From: DATBLE01 sp036555585
GTDB taxonomy: Bacteria > Actinomycetota > Thermoleophilia > Gaiellales > Gaiellaceae
Length of the DNA: 64,000 nt
NCBI GenBank assembly: GCA_036555585.1
Contig: DATBLE010000047.1
Location: 124,001 to 188,000 of the forward strand
Direction: 5' to 3'
A program made the position numbers and the translations under genes. This document shows positions 50,849 to 59,449 of this stretch, piece after piece. The first letter of the stretch is position 1; the number at the start of each line of letters is the position of its first letter. The notes under the pieces are model-generated. The model had not been told where the DNA came from. It did no database searches and worked only from the letters and a program-made list of their open reading frames with translations.

Positions 50849-52121
50849 ACAGCCCTCGGGTCGTCGTCGCCTCGGCGACGCGCTGGACGGCGAGCCCGTA
50901 CGCGGCCAGCCGCATGCTCACGCCGCGCGACTCGTGCACGTGCCAGGTCTCGTCGAAGGCCTTGTCGACGATCTCCTTGAGCTTCGCGTTGACCTCGTCC
51001 TCCTTCCAGAAGTACTCCTGGAGGCCCTGCACCCACTCGAAGTAGGAGACGACGACGCCGCCGGCGTTGGCGAGCACGTCGGGCAGGACGAGGACGCCCT
51101 TCTCCTCCAGGATCTCGTCGGCCGAGGGCGTGGTCGGGCCGTTCGCGCCCTCGCAGACGATCCTCGCCTTGACCCGGTCGGCGTTCTCCTCCGTGATCAC
51201 CTGCTCGAGCCCGCAGGGCGCGAGGATGTCGCAGTCGAGGAGGAGCAGCTCGTCGTTCGAGATCGGCTCGACGCCGGCGAGGCCCTGCAGGGTGCCGCGC
51301 TCCTGCTTGTGCGCGATCGCCGCCTGGACGTCGATGCCCCTGGCGTTGTGGAAGCCGCCGCTCGAGTCGGAGATCGCGATCACCTTCGCACCCTGCTGCT
51401 GCACGAAGAGGGCGAAGTAGCTGCCGACGTTGCCGAAGCCCTGCACGGCCACCGTCTTGCCCTCGATCTGCATCCCGAGCCGGTCCAGCGCTGCGAGCGT
51501 GCAGAAGACGCCGCCGCGGGCCGTGGCTTCGAGGCGGCCGAGCGAGCCGCCCACGGTCAGCGGCTTCCCGGTGACGACGCCGAGCACGGAGTGGCCCTTG
51601 TTCATCGAGTACGTGTCGAAGATCCAGGCCATCTCGCGCGGGCCGGTGCCGACGTCGGGGGCCGGGATGTCCTTCTCCGGCCCGATCTCGTTGATGATCT
51701 CGGACGTGTAGCGGCGGGTCATGCCCTCGAGCTCGCGCACGGACAGCTTCTTCGGGTCGCACTGGACGCCGCCCTTGGCCCCGCCGAACGGAATGCCCAT
51801 CAGCGAGCACTTCCAGGTCATCCACATCGCCAACGCACGCACCTCGTCGAGGGTGACGTCCGGGTGGTAGCGGATGCCGCCCTTCGACGGCCCGCGCGCG
51901 ACGTTGTGGGTGACGCGGTATCCCTCGAAGACCTCGATGCGGCCGTCGTCCATCGTCACGGGGATGGAGACGACGACCGTCTTCTTGCATCTCGAGAGCA
52001 CGTTGACGAGGTTGTCGTCGATGCTGAACGCCCTCGCCACCTTGCGCAGCTGGTCGCGAGCGATCTCGTAGGGGTCCTCGCGCAGGTGGGAGACGGATTC
52101 CTGGACCGATGTCACCTTCAC
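50841..52121 (-). CDS. gdhA: glutamate dehydrogenase (Glu/Leu/Phe/Val dehydrogenase family)
   Basis: 426 residues from GTG 52121 (AAGGAG upstream). A TTG at 52139 and a GTG at 52115 are alternatives. Catalytic segment WMTWKCSLMGIPFGGAKGGV, the GPSKGGIRYHPD substrate loop and the Rossmann motif VAVQGFGNVGSYFALF are clear. It converts 2-oxoglutarate and ammonia to glutamate with NAD(P)H. The 3' end overlaps the frame of the glutaredoxin-like gene. Confidence 0.95.
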   Translation of the reverse strand: MKVTSVQESVSHLREDPYEIARDQLRKVARAFSIDDNLVNVLSRCKKTVVVSIPVTMDDGRIEVFEGYRVTHNVARGPSKGGIRYHPDVTLDEVRALAMWMTWKCSLMGIPFGGAKGGVQCDPKKLSVRELEGMTRRYTSEIINEIGPEKDIPAPDVGTGPREMAWIFDTYSMNKGHSVLGVVTGKPLTVGGSLGRLEATARGGVFCTLAALDRLGMQIEGKTVAVQGFGNVGSYFALFVQQQGAKVIAISDSSGGFHNARGIDVQAAIAHKQERGTLQGLAGVEPISNDELLLLDCDILAPCGLEQVITEENADRVKARIVCEGANGPTTPSADEILEEKGVLVLPDVLANAGGVVVSYFEWVQGLQEYFWKEDEVNAKLKEIVDKAFDETWHVHESRGVSMRLAAYGLAVQRVAEATTTRGLYP

Positions 52122-52167
52122 ACGCTCCTTCGTTGGCAATCCCGCCGTCGCCGGGAGTCTACGACCG

Positions 52168-54681
52168 TCAGGTGATCCGGAACGGCACCGATCTCACCGT
52201 CGGCCGGCCCCCGCCGGTCGGCCAGGCGAAGACCCGCAGGCGGTAGGCCCCCCGCGCGAGCGCCCTCCCGCCGGGATCGTGGCCCGTCAGGCCGATGGCG
52301 TACCGTCCGGGCAGGAGGTCGCGCAGGCGGGTGAGCAGCCCGAGGCGCTTGCCGGCGGCCGTCCAGAGCTCGACGTCGAGCCTGAGCACGGGGACGACGG
52401 TGTTTCCGTCGGCCGTGCGCAGCACCCGCCCGACCCGCACGACGACGATCGCCGGCCGCGACTCGGACGGCTTGAACGACGCGCGTGACAGGGTGAGCGG
52501 GCCGAGCAGGGCTCGGGCCGGCCGCAGGACCACCGCCCACGGCACGTGGATCGGCGCCCCGGTCAGCGGGGTGACCGTGAGCGAGCCCAGTGCCGCCTCC
52601 CCGCGGGCGATCGTGATCGGCGGCGCGCTGACCGCGATGCTCGCGACCTCCCCCGGCTCGAGCTCCACCCGTCCCGGCTCGATCCTGAGGTGAACCGCGG
52701 CATCGGTCTGACGGCCGGCGGAGACGTAGACGGTGAGCCGGCGACGGGAGACGTTGCGGACGCGAACGGTCTCGTTGCCGCGCCAGCCTTCACGTGTCCC
52801 GCGGCCGAAGGTGAGGAGCGGCGGGTCGGCGACGAGCTCGAGCGCCGACGAGCGGCCGAGATCGAGGAGCCCGGCGCCCTGGGCCGCCGGAGCCGCACCG
52901 TCCACCGGCCTGGCGCCGCCGACGAGCAGCGCGCGCAGCCGCTCGGCGTCGGCGTCGGGCCTCGACTCGGCGAGCAGCGCTGCCGCGCCGGCCGCGACCG
53001 CCGAGGCGGCGCTCGATCCGCTCACCGTCCCGAAGAGCGAGCCTCCGTCGGCGGCGGCTCCGGGCTCGGACGTCACCAGCCCGACGCCGGCCGCGACCAG
53101 GTCCGGCTTGATCCCGCCGTCGAAGGCCAGCCCCCACGACGAGAACGGCGCCGTCTGGCTGCGTGCCGCGTCGCTCGGTCGCGCCGCGGCCAGCACGACG
53201 ACTGCCTGCGGGTCGGCGAGCAGCGTCCGCGCGATTCCCCGGGGGAGCACGACGACCGGAATGCCGATGCGCGGGTCGAGCGCGATCGCGCCCGGTGCGA
53301 CCGGGCGGCCGTGGAGGATCACGGCCGAGGCTCCGGCGTCGGCGGCCTCGCGGGCAGTGGCCGCGGGGTCCGCCTCCGCCGATGCGACGGCCGCCTTGCC
53401 GGCGACGAGCGAGAGCCCGCCGTGCAGGAAGCTTCGTCTCACCGGCCCGGCCGGTGAGACGACGAGGGTGCCGGAGGGCGGACTGCCGCCGACGAGGGGG
53501 ACCAGCCGGTCGAAGAGGATGCGGAGGCCGGCCCGGACGACCACCCGGACCTGCGTCAGCGCCCGCCCGGTGTCTGCCGCCCCGACGGCGAGCGCGGCGG
53601 GCGCGCCCCCCGGACCCCCGATGCTCCCGAACGCCGGCCCGGCCGGTCCGTCGTTCCCGGCCGCTGCGACGACGAGGGTGTCGAGGCGAACCGCGCCTTC
53701 GGCGGCTCGCGCGAGCGGGCCGTCGGTGAAGGCTGCGAACGGCTCGACGAGCGGCACGACCGCGACGCGGGCGGCGTCGTGCGCGTCGCCGTTTTCGTCC
53801 GGGTCGACGGCACGCTCGAGGCCGGCGAGCAGCTGGTCGGTGCGTGCGTAGACCGTGTAGCCGCGGCCCGCGTTCGCCTGCCAGCCGGCGACCCTGAGCG
53901 GGAGGACGGTGGCGGCGGGCGCGACCCCGGTCACGCCGCCCGGGCCGCCCGAGCCGACCAGCAACCCCGCCATCTCGGTGCCGTGGGCCTCGACGGCGGT
54001 CGGATCGGTCGGCTTCGCCTGCGCCCGCGCGCTCGGAGCCGAGCCGACGATGTCGATCCCCGGAAGGACATGCCCGTGCAGGTACGGCGTGCTCTGGTCG
54101 ACGCCGGTGTCGAGCAGCGCGATCAGCACGCCGCGCCCCGCGATGCCGGCGAGGCGGACGCCGGGCCGAGCGGCCGACGCCGCAGCGCGACGGAGCGCCC
54201 GCGGCGACAGCGAGGCCGGAAACGCAACGCGAACCGGATAGACGCCCTTCACTCCCGGGGTGCGTTCGATCAGCGCGATCGCGCGCGGGTCGAGGACGGC
54301 CGAGAACGCGTTCAGCGTGCGGGTGAAGCGGAACTCCGGCTTGATCGAGACGCCGGCGCGGCCCAGATCCGAGATGAACTGCTGCTGGGCGGCCCCGGCG
54401 GCCGCCGTCCAGCGCCGCTCCTCGGCGTCGGTGGCCCGGCCGCCCGCCCGCTGCACCCGGTCGGCGAGCGAGAAGGCGGTCAGCACGACCAGGACGCGCT
54501 GTCCCGTCCCGACCTGGGCCCGAACCCCGCCGACCAGGCCGTTCCAGGCGGCGGCCGACTCGACCAGCGACGGCTTCGCTGCGGGCGCGCCGCCGCCTCC
54601 GGCCGGGACGACGAGCACCGCGGCCGCCACGGTCCCCGCGAGCACGGCGAGGCCGAGGGCGCTACGCCACCGCATAGGCAT
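52168..54681 (-). CDS. subtilisin-like serine protease (S8 family) with PA insert
   Basis: 837 residues. Signal peptide 5-27, then an inhibitor-like I9 propeptide region (about 60-160). Catalytic triad D191 (LLDTGVD), H233 (EAHGTEMAG) and S557 (SGSSAAS). Oxyanion N343 (AAAGNDG). The Ser loop lacks the usual GTSMAAP Met and Pro, reading GSSAAS. A PA domain is inserted at about 395-505, and the C-terminal third (about 600-837) is beta-rich. It is secreted. ATG 54681 overlaps the tsaD stop by 20 bases, which is odd company for a secreted protease. Confidence 0.9.
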   Translation of the reverse strand: MPMRWRSALGLAVLAGTVAAAVLVVPAGGGGAPAAKPSLVESAAAWNGLVGGVRAQVGTGQRVLVVLTAFSLADRVQRAGGRATDAEERRWTAAAGAAQQQFISDLGRAGVSIKPEFRFTRTLNAFSAVLDPRAIALIERTPGVKGVYPVRVAFPASLSPRALRRAAASAARPGVRLAGIAGRGVLIALLDTGVDQSTPYLHGHVLPGIDIVGSAPSARAQAKPTDPTAVEAHGTEMAGLLVGSGGPGGVTGVAPAATVLPLRVAGWQANAGRGYTVYARTDQLLAGLERAVDPDENGDAHDAARVAVVPLVEPFAAFTDGPLARAAEGAVRLDTLVVAAAGNDGPAGPAFGSIGGPGGAPAALAVGAADTGRALTQVRVVVRAGLRILFDRLVPLVGGSPPSGTLVVSPAGPVRRSFLHGGLSLVAGKAAVASAEADPAATAREAADAGASAVILHGRPVAPGAIALDPRIGIPVVVLPRGIARTLLADPQAVVVLAAARPSDAARSQTAPFSSWGLAFDGGIKPDLVAAGVGLVTSEPGAAADGGSLFGTVSGSSAASAVAAGAAALLAESRPDADAERLRALLVGGARPVDGAAPAAQGAGLLDLGRSSALELVADPPLLTFGRGTREGWRGNETVRVRNVSRRRLTVYVSAGRQTDAAVHLRIEPGRVELEPGEVASIAVSAPPITIARGEAALGSLTVTPLTGAPIHVPWAVVLRPARALLGPLTLSRASFKPSESRPAIVVVRVGRVLRTADGNTVVPVLRLDVELWTAAGKRLGLLTRLRDLLPGRYAIGLTGHDPGGRALARGAYRLRVFAWPTGGGRPTVRSVPFRIT

Positions 54682-55618
54682 CCAGTCGCAGGGGGTCGGC
54701 GGCCGGCTCGACGAACCTCGCGGCCGAGGCGATCATCGCGGCATTGTCGGTGCAGAGCTCGAGCGGCGCCGCTGCGGCATCCGGGAGCGCCGCCCGCAGC
54801 TCGGAGTTCGCCGCCACCCCCCCGACGATCGCCACCCGCTCGGCGCCGAGCCTGTCGGCCGCCTCGGCCGCCCGCCCGGCCAGCGCGCGCACGATCGCGC
54901 GCTGGTAGGAGGCGGCGAGGTCGGCGCGCCGCTCTGCGAGCTCGGCGGGCTCGAGGTCGCGGACCGCGTAGAGCAGCGCGGTCTTCAGCCCCGAGAACGA
55001 GAAGTCGAGGCCCGGCACCCGTGCGACCGGGAAGTCGTACGCCTCCGGGTCGCCCTCGCGCGCCAGGCGGTCGATCGCGGCGCCGCCGGGATAGCCGAGC
55101 CCGAGCAGGCGCGCGCCCTTGTCGAACGCCTCGCCGGCGGCGTCGTCGAGCGTCGTCCCGACGACGCGGAAGCCGGCGCGATCCCGGACGTCGAGCAGGA
55201 GCGTGTGCCCGCCGCTGGCGAGCAGGCAGAGGAAGGGAGGATCGACGGGCTCGGGCCGAAGGTAGAGCGAGGCGACGTGCCCGTGCAGGTGGTCGACCGG
55301 GACGAGCGGGATGCCGCGCCCCCAGGCGATTCCCTTCGCGGCCGCGAGGCCGACGAGCAGCGCGCCGATCAGTCCCGGGCCGCGCGTCACGGCGATGCGG
55401 TCGATCTCCGCGAGCGTGGCCTGCGCGCGGTCCAGCGCTTCGCGCACGACGGGAGAGACGAGCTCGAGATGGCGGCGCGAGGCGACCTCGGGAACGACCC
55501 CGCCGAAGCGGGCGTGGAGCTCGGCCTGCGACGCCACGACGTTCGCCCTGACCTCGCCGCCGTCGGTCACGACCGCCGCGGCCGTCTCGTCGCAGGAGGT
55601 CTCGATACCGAGGATCAT
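54662..55618 (-). CDS. tsaD: tRNA N6-adenosine threonylcarbamoyltransferase
   Basis: 318 residues. ILGIETSCDETAAAVV at the N-terminus, the metal ligands H110 and H114 in VDHLHGHVASL, LLASGGHTLLLDVRDR, and GGVAANSELRAAL are all in place. With TsaB and TsaE it moves the threonylcarbamoyl group to A37 of tRNAs that read ANN codons. It is the last core gene of the t6A run and is separated from rimI by a 130-base spacer full of palindromes. Confidence 0.95.
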   Translation of the reverse strand: MILGIETSCDETAAAVVTDGGEVRANVVASQAELHARFGGVVPEVASRRHLELVSPVVREALDRAQATLAEIDRIAVTRGPGLIGALLVGLAAAKGIAWGRGIPLVPVDHLHGHVASLYLRPEPVDPPFLCLLASGGHTLLLDVRDRAGFRVVGTTLDDAAGEAFDKGARLLGLGYPGGAAIDRLAREGDPEAYDFPVARVPGLDFSFSGLKTALLYAVRDLEPAELAERRADLAASYQRAIVRALAGRAAEAADRLGAERVAIVGGVAANSELRAALPDAAAAPLELCTDNAAMIASAARFVEPAADPLRLDAYAVA

Positions 55619-55633
55619 GAGCCCGCGTTGTCC

Positions 55634-55727
55634 GAGGGTCTGACCTCGCAGGGGTCTGACCCTGCAGAGCGGTGTGACCGTTCGAGCGCGCTCTGTGGGG
55701 ACAGTCCCCTGCGGGGACAGTCCCTGC
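55634..55727. repeat. REP-like palindrome cluster
   Basis: Four short palindromes in the 130-base tsaD-rimI spacer. They are GAGGGTCTGACCTC (55634-55647), GCAGGGGTCTGACCCTGC (55648-55665), GGGGACAGTCCCC (55697-55709) and GGGGACAGTCCC (55713-55724). Units GGGTCTGACC and GGGGACAGTCCC are both duplicated. From memory, GGGGTCTGACCCC- and GGGGACAGTCCCC-like palindromes are dispersed repeats in many bacterial genomes. Confidence 0.7.
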
Positions 55728-55748
55728 TCCTGACCTCCACGACCACCT

Positions 55749-56213
55749 CTAGCGGTTCGCGACGGAGTCGCGAACGGCAGGGTCTCTCCACATGATCAGC
55801 GCGTCCTCGCGGTTGTCGGTGTAGTAGCCGCGGCGGACTCCGCGGGGCTCGAAGCCGAGTCGCTCGTACAGCGCGATCGCCGCAGTGTTCGACACCCGGA
55901 CCTCGAGCGTGTAGCCGCGCCGGTCGTCGGCGGCGGTCAGCTCGAACAGGCGGCGGAGCAAGGCAGAGGCGATTCCTCCTCGCTGGCGGCTCGGAGCGAC
56001 GGCGACGTTCATCACGTGCCAGGCGTCGACGTAGCGGGACGTGATCAGGTACCCGAGCAGCACGTGCCGCTCGAACGCGCCGAGGCAGATCGAGGACGGC
56101 TTCGAGAGCTCGCCGGCGAACATCGAGCGCGACCAGGGCGTCGGGTATGCGCTCTTCTCGATCTGCTCGATCGCGGTCAGGTCGCGGAGCTGGAGGGGCC
56201 TGATCTCGATCAC
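55749..56213 (-). CDS. rimI: ribosomal-protein-alanine N-acetyltransferase RimI-like
   Basis: 154 residues from GTG 56213 (GTGA overlap with tsaB). GNAT fold: VAVAPSRQRGGIASALLRRL is the acetyl-CoA site, and LEVRVSNTAAIALYERLGFEPRGVRRGYY spans residues 109-137. It acetylates N-terminal alanine of ribosomal proteins by family. It is usually found, as here, between tsaB and tsaD. Confidence 0.92.
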   Translation of the reverse strand: MIEIRPLQLRDLTAIEQIEKSAYPTPWSRSMFAGELSKPSSICLGAFERHVLLGYLITSRYVDAWHVMNVAVAPSRQRGGIASALLRRLFELTAADDRRGYTLEVRVSNTAAIALYERLGFEPRGVRRGYYTDNREDALIMWRDPAVRDSVANR

Positions 56214-56806
56214 GCGAGCGCCCTCTCGGCGTCGGGAGCGCGGAGGTAGACGGGCTCGACGAGCTCGGCAGGCCCGCCCGCCCCCGCGAGCAGGGCGTGG
56301 AAGCGGGCGCGCGGCAGGTGCAGCTCGCTCCCGTCGGGCGGGACCACTCCACCCCGCCGCTCGATCTCGGCCCGGTAGCGAACGGCCCCGTCACCCACGT
56401 ACGTCCGGCCCTCGTCCACCTCGAGCGCGTCCGGGGCCAGGCAGCGGACCCGGCCCGAGACGAGGGTGAAGAGCTCGCCGCGCCTGGCGTCGATCGCGGG
56501 AACGGAGCCGGGCGACCCGGCCGAGAGAGCTTCGAGAGTCGATACGCCGGCCACCGGCACGTCGACCGCGAGACCGACGCCGCGGGCGGCGGCGAGGCCG
56601 ATCCGTACGCCGGTGAAGCTGCCCGGCCCGACGCCGACGGCGAGCAGGTCGAGATCGCCGGGCCGGGCACCCGCCTCGAGCAGCAGCTCGTCGGCTTCGG
56701 CCAGGACCTCCGACGCCCGTCCGGTCCGCTCGCCGATCACGTCCGCGTCCCGGACGAGCGCAACCGTCGCCGTCCCGGTCGCCGTGTCAAATGCCAAGGT
56801 CAGCAT
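56210..56806 (-). CDS. tsaB: tRNA threonylcarbamoyladenosine biosynthesis protein TsaB
   Basis: 198 residues. LTLAFDTATGTATVALVRDA and LLAVGVGPGSFTGVRIGLAA are the ASKHA-type TsaB hallmarks. It lacks the metal-binding His pair of TsaD, as expected. It forms the scaffold with TsaD and TsaE. ATG 56806 overlaps the tsaE stop by 20 bases. Confidence 0.94.
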   Translation of the reverse strand: MLTLAFDTATGTATVALVRDADVIGERTGRASEVLAEADELLLEAGARPGDLDLLAVGVGPGSFTGVRIGLAAARGVGLAVDVPVAGVSTLEALSAGSPGSVPAIDARRGELFTLVSGRVRCLAPDALEVDEGRTYVGDGAVRYRAEIERRGGVVPPDGSELHLPRARFHALLAGAGGPAELVEPVYLRAPDAERALA

Positions 56807-57215
56807 CGCCCTCGAGCACGATCAGCCGCCGCTTCTCGTCCACGTGGACTAACCGTACCCGGACACGTGGCTCGGGCAGCGACGCGCCCGCCGCCTCGGG
56901 CCATTCCACGAAGACGACGGCGTCGTCGAAGTACGGCTCCAGCGCCCCCCAGTCGGCCTCGGACACCCGCTCGAAGCGATAGAGGTCGAGGTGCGCGACG
57001 GCCACGCGCCCCTCGTAGCGGTGGCCGATCGTGTACGTGGGACTCGTCACAGGCCGGGTGACGCCGAGCGCCCGGCAGGCGCCGCGGACGAACGTCGTCT
57101 TCCCCGTCCCGAGCTCGCCGGAGACGGCCACGACGTCCCCCGGCTGCAGGCGTGCCGCGACGCGGGCCGCGAGCGCCTCGGTCTCCTCGGGCGAGGTGGT
57201 CTCGACCTCGGTCAG
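56787..57215 (-). CDS. tsaE: tRNA threonylcarbamoyladenosine biosynthesis ATPase TsaE
   Basis: 142 residues. Walker A GELGTGKTT (33-41), VTSPTYTIGHRYEG and VFVEWPEAAG are the expected family segments. No ATG, GTG or TTG precedes the P-loop in this frame. The best start is CTG 57215, in a CTGA overlap with the uracil-DNA glycosylase stop. It supplies ATP hydrolysis to the TsaB-TsaD complex. Confidence 0.88.
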   Translation of the reverse strand: MTEVETTSPEETEALAARVAARLQPGDVVAVSGELGTGKTTFVRGACRALGVTRPVTSPTYTIGHRYEGRVAVAHLDLYRFERVSEADWGALEPYFDDAVVFVEWPEAAGASLPEPRVRVRLVHVDEKRRLIVLEGDADLGI

Positions 57216-57853
57216 AACAGGCCGAGCTGGACGGCGACCGGCTGCGGTTGCGGCTCGAGCCCGGCGGTGAAGTCGGCCGGCGAGGGCACCTGCTCGGTGT
57301 CCTGGTCGAGCAGGGCCGGGATCTTGGCGAAGTCCTCCTCGAGCACCTTCAGCATCGCCGGCGTGTACAGCGCAGCGGCCGGGTGGTAGATCGGGAAGAT
57401 CGTCACCGTCGTCGGCCCGTACGCGACCTGCTGGGGCTGGCCGTGGATTCGGGTGATCCCGGTCTCCTTCCCGGTCAGCTGCTTCGTCGCGTGGTTGCCG
57501 AGCGTCGCGATCACCTTCGGCTTGATCAGCTCGATCTGCTTGAACAGCCAGGGCTCGCACTGGTGCTTCTCCTCGGGCAGCGGGTCGCGGTTGCCCGGCG
57601 GGCGGCACTTGAGCGTGTTCGCGACGTAGACGTCGGCACGGGTGAGGCTGATGCCGGCGAGCAGCTTGTCGAGCAGCTTCCCCGCCTGGCCGACGAAGGG
57701 GATGCCCTGCTGGTCCTCGTGGAACCCGGGCGCCTCGCCGACGAACATCAGATCGGCGTCCGGGTGGCCGTTCCCGAACACGACCTGCGTCCGGCCCTGC
57801 GACAGCGCGCAACGCGTACAGGTCGAAGCCTCGGTCCTGAGCGCGTCGAGCAT
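57212..57853 (-). CDS. udg: family 4 uracil-DNA glycosylase (iron-sulfur)
   Basis: 213 residues. Cysteines at the N-terminus (STCTRCALSQGRTQVVFGNG) bind the 4Fe-4S cluster with NTLKCRPPGNRDPLPEEKHQC and, further on, CEPWLF. The active-site segment is LMFVGEAPGFHEDQQG, and IHGQPQQVAYG resembles motif B. It removes uracil from DNA. It heads the udg-tsaE-tsaB-rimI-tsaD run. Confidence 0.93.
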   Translation of the reverse strand: MLDALRTEASTCTRCALSQGRTQVVFGNGHPDADLMFVGEAPGFHEDQQGIPFVGQAGKLLDKLLAGISLTRADVYVANTLKCRPPGNRDPLPEEKHQCEPWLFKQIELIKPKVIATLGNHATKQLTGKETGITRIHGQPQQVAYGPTTVTIFPIYHPAAALYTPAMLKVLEEDFAKIPALLDQDTEQVPSPADFTAGLEPQPQPVAVQLGLF

Positions 57854-57895
57854 CGACGCCGGAGTCTAGGCGAGGTTCCGGACGGGCGCGATCTT

Positions 57896-57921
57896 CTAGC
57901 CTTTCGCGCAGGAAAGGCTAG
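57896..57921. terminator. hairpin after fmdB-like gene
   Basis: CTAGCCTTTC-GCGCAG-GAAAGGCTAG: perfect 10-base arms that include the TAG stop of the FmdB-type gene. It ends that transcript before udg (start 57853). No U tract. Confidence 0.7.
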
Positions 57922-58133
57922 TGGCCGCAGCCGCAGGAGCCGCCGCAGCAGCCGCCGCCCGCCGCGGTCTGCCCGAAGCTCGGCGCCGACTCGGCGCCGT
58001 GCGTCGCGAACACCGAGAACTGCTTCTGGACCTTCGCGCTCGAGCAGTCGGGACAGCTCGGGGTCTCGCCGTTCCGGACGAGCTCCTCGAAGTGCGACTC
58101 GCACTTCATGCAGACGTATTCGTAGATCGGCAT
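57918..58133 (-). CDS. FmdB-family zinc ribbon protein
   Basis: 71 residues. MPIYEYVCMKCESHFEELV, then PSCPDCSSAKVQKQFSVF, is the FmdB/Zn-ribbon_8 domain. The end is Gly/Cys-rich (GGGCCGGSCGCGH), which is common in the family. FmdB may regulate amidase genes, but the role is poorly defined. Its ATG lies inside a strong hairpin (58132-58163). Confidence 0.92.
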   Translation of the reverse strand: MPIYEYVCMKCESHFEELVRNGETPSCPDCSSAKVQKQFSVFATHGAESAPSFGQTAAGGGCCGGSCGCGH

Positions 58134-58163
58134 CGCAAGCCAGTCTAGCGACTGGCTTGCGAT
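58132..58163. promoter_or_regulatory. palindrome covering the fmdB start codon
   Basis: ATCGCAAGCCAGT-CTAGCG-ACTGGCTTGCGAT: perfect 13-base arms around 6 bases. On the minus strand the distal arm ends with the first two bases of the fmdB ATG. It fills most of the 42 bases between the two divergent starts (58133 and 58176). It may be a regulator site for both genes, or an mRNA hairpin that hides the fmdB start. Confidence 0.65.
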
Positions 58164-58175
58164 AGAAACCACCAG

Positions 58176-58745
58176 ATGTGGGACGAAGACGTGCTCCGGC
58201 CGACGCTCGAGGGTCGCATCGTGACGCTCGAGCCGATCGAGAGCCGGCACGTCGAGGGCCTGCGGGCCGCCGCGGCCGACGAGCGGGCCTGGACCTGGAT
58301 GACGACGCGCGACACCGAGGCCTGGATCCAGGAGGCGCTGGCGGTGACCGACCGGCACCATTTCGTCGTCGTCAAGGACGGCGCCGTGGTCGGCTCGACC
58401 AGCTACCTCAACGTCTTCCCCGAGCACCGGCGGCTGGAGATCGGGCACACCTGGAACACGCCCTCCGCCTGGGGCAGCGGCGCGAACGCCGACGCCAAGT
58501 ACCTGTTGCTCCGGCATGCGTTCGAGGTGCTCGGCGCCCGCCGCGTCGAGTTCAAGACCGACGCGAAGAACGAGCGCGCACGCGCCGCCCTCGCCGCGAT
58601 CCCGGCCGAGTTCGAGGGCGTCCACCGCAAGCACATGATCGTCCGGAACGGCGAACGTCGCGACTCGGCCTGGTACGCGGTGATCGACGACGACTGGCCG
58701 GAGGTTCGCTCGGCCCTCGAACGGAGGATCGCGGCCAAGAGCTAG
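58176..58745 (+). CDS. GNAT family N-acetyltransferase (RimJ/RimL-like)
   Basis: 189 residues. LRPTLEGRIVTLEPIESRHV, VGSTSYLNVFPEHRRLEIG, TWNTPSAWGSGANADAKYLL and RRVEFKTDAKNERARAAL match the RimJ-type GNAT domain. No clear ribosome binding site precedes ATG 58176, so it might be leaderless. It probably acetylates a protein amino group or a small amine. Divergent from FmdB. Confidence 0.9.
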   Translation: MWDEDVLRPTLEGRIVTLEPIESRHVEGLRAAAADERAWTWMTTRDTEAWIQEALAVTDRHHFVVVKDGAVVGSTSYLNVFPEHRRLEIGHTWNTPSAWGSGANADAKYLLLRHAFEVLGARRVEFKTDAKNERARAALAAIPAEFEGVHRKHMIVRNGERRDSAWYAVIDDDWPEVRSALERRIAAKS

Positions 58746-58789
58746 ACTCCTCCGTAGCCCGGTATCCCCTGCGGAGCTGGAGCTTCGAG

Positions 58790-59449
58790 ATGGTCGAGAG
58801 CGTCAAAGTGATCGGTCGCGGCCGCGTCGGCACGGCGCTGAGCGCCCGCCTGCGCGAGCGCGGGATCGAGCTTCGCGACGGCGACGCCGGGCTCGTGCTC
58901 CTCTGCGTGCCCGACCGGGCGATCGCGGAGGTCGCCGCCGCGATCGAGCCGGGGCCCTGGGTGGCACACGTCAGCGGCGCGACGCCGCTGGCCGCGCTGG
59001 CGCCGCACGCGCGCCGGCTCTCGCTGCACCCGCTGCAGACGTTCACGCTCGACCGCGGGCCCGAGCAGCTCGACGGCGCCTGGGCGGCGGTCACCGCGGA
59101 GAGCGCGGAGGCGCTGGCGCTGGGCCGGGAGCTCGCGACCACGCTCGGCCTGCGGCCCTTCGACCTCGACGACGGCGCGCGGGTCCTCTACCACGCGGGC
59201 GCGGCGATCGCGTCGAACTACCTGGTCACGCTCTACCGCGCCGCGTCACGTCTCTTCGAGGACGCGGGCGCGCCGCCCGAGGCACTGGTCCCGCTGATGA
59301 CACGGACGATCGAGAACGGCTTCCAGCTGACGGGGCCGATCGCGCGCGGCGACTGGTCGGTGGTCGAGTCGCACATCGGCGCGCTCCACGACTCGCGTCC
59401 GGAGCTCGAGCCGATGTACCGCGTCCTGGCGGAAGCGACCGCGACATGA
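58790..59449 (+). CDS. Rossmann-like/DUF2520 domain protein of pantothenate operon
   Basis: 219 residues. The Rossmann start VKVIGRGRVGTALSARLRER, then HVSGATPLAALAPHARRL, SLHPLQTF and YHAGAAIASNYLVTLYRAAS, match DUF2520 proteins. Its C-terminal helical half resembles ketopantoate reductase, so it may be the panE-type step that fits between PanB and PanC. It overlaps panC (ATGA). Confidence 0.88.
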   Translation: MVESVKVIGRGRVGTALSARLRERGIELRDGDAGLVLLCVPDRAIAEVAAAIEPGPWVAHVSGATPLAALAPHARRLSLHPLQTFTLDRGPEQLDGAWAAVTAESAEALALGRELATTLGLRPFDLDDGARVLYHAGAAIASNYLVTLYRAASRLFEDAGAPPEALVPLMTRTIENGFQLTGPIARGDWSVVESHIGALHDSRPELEPMYRVLAEATAT

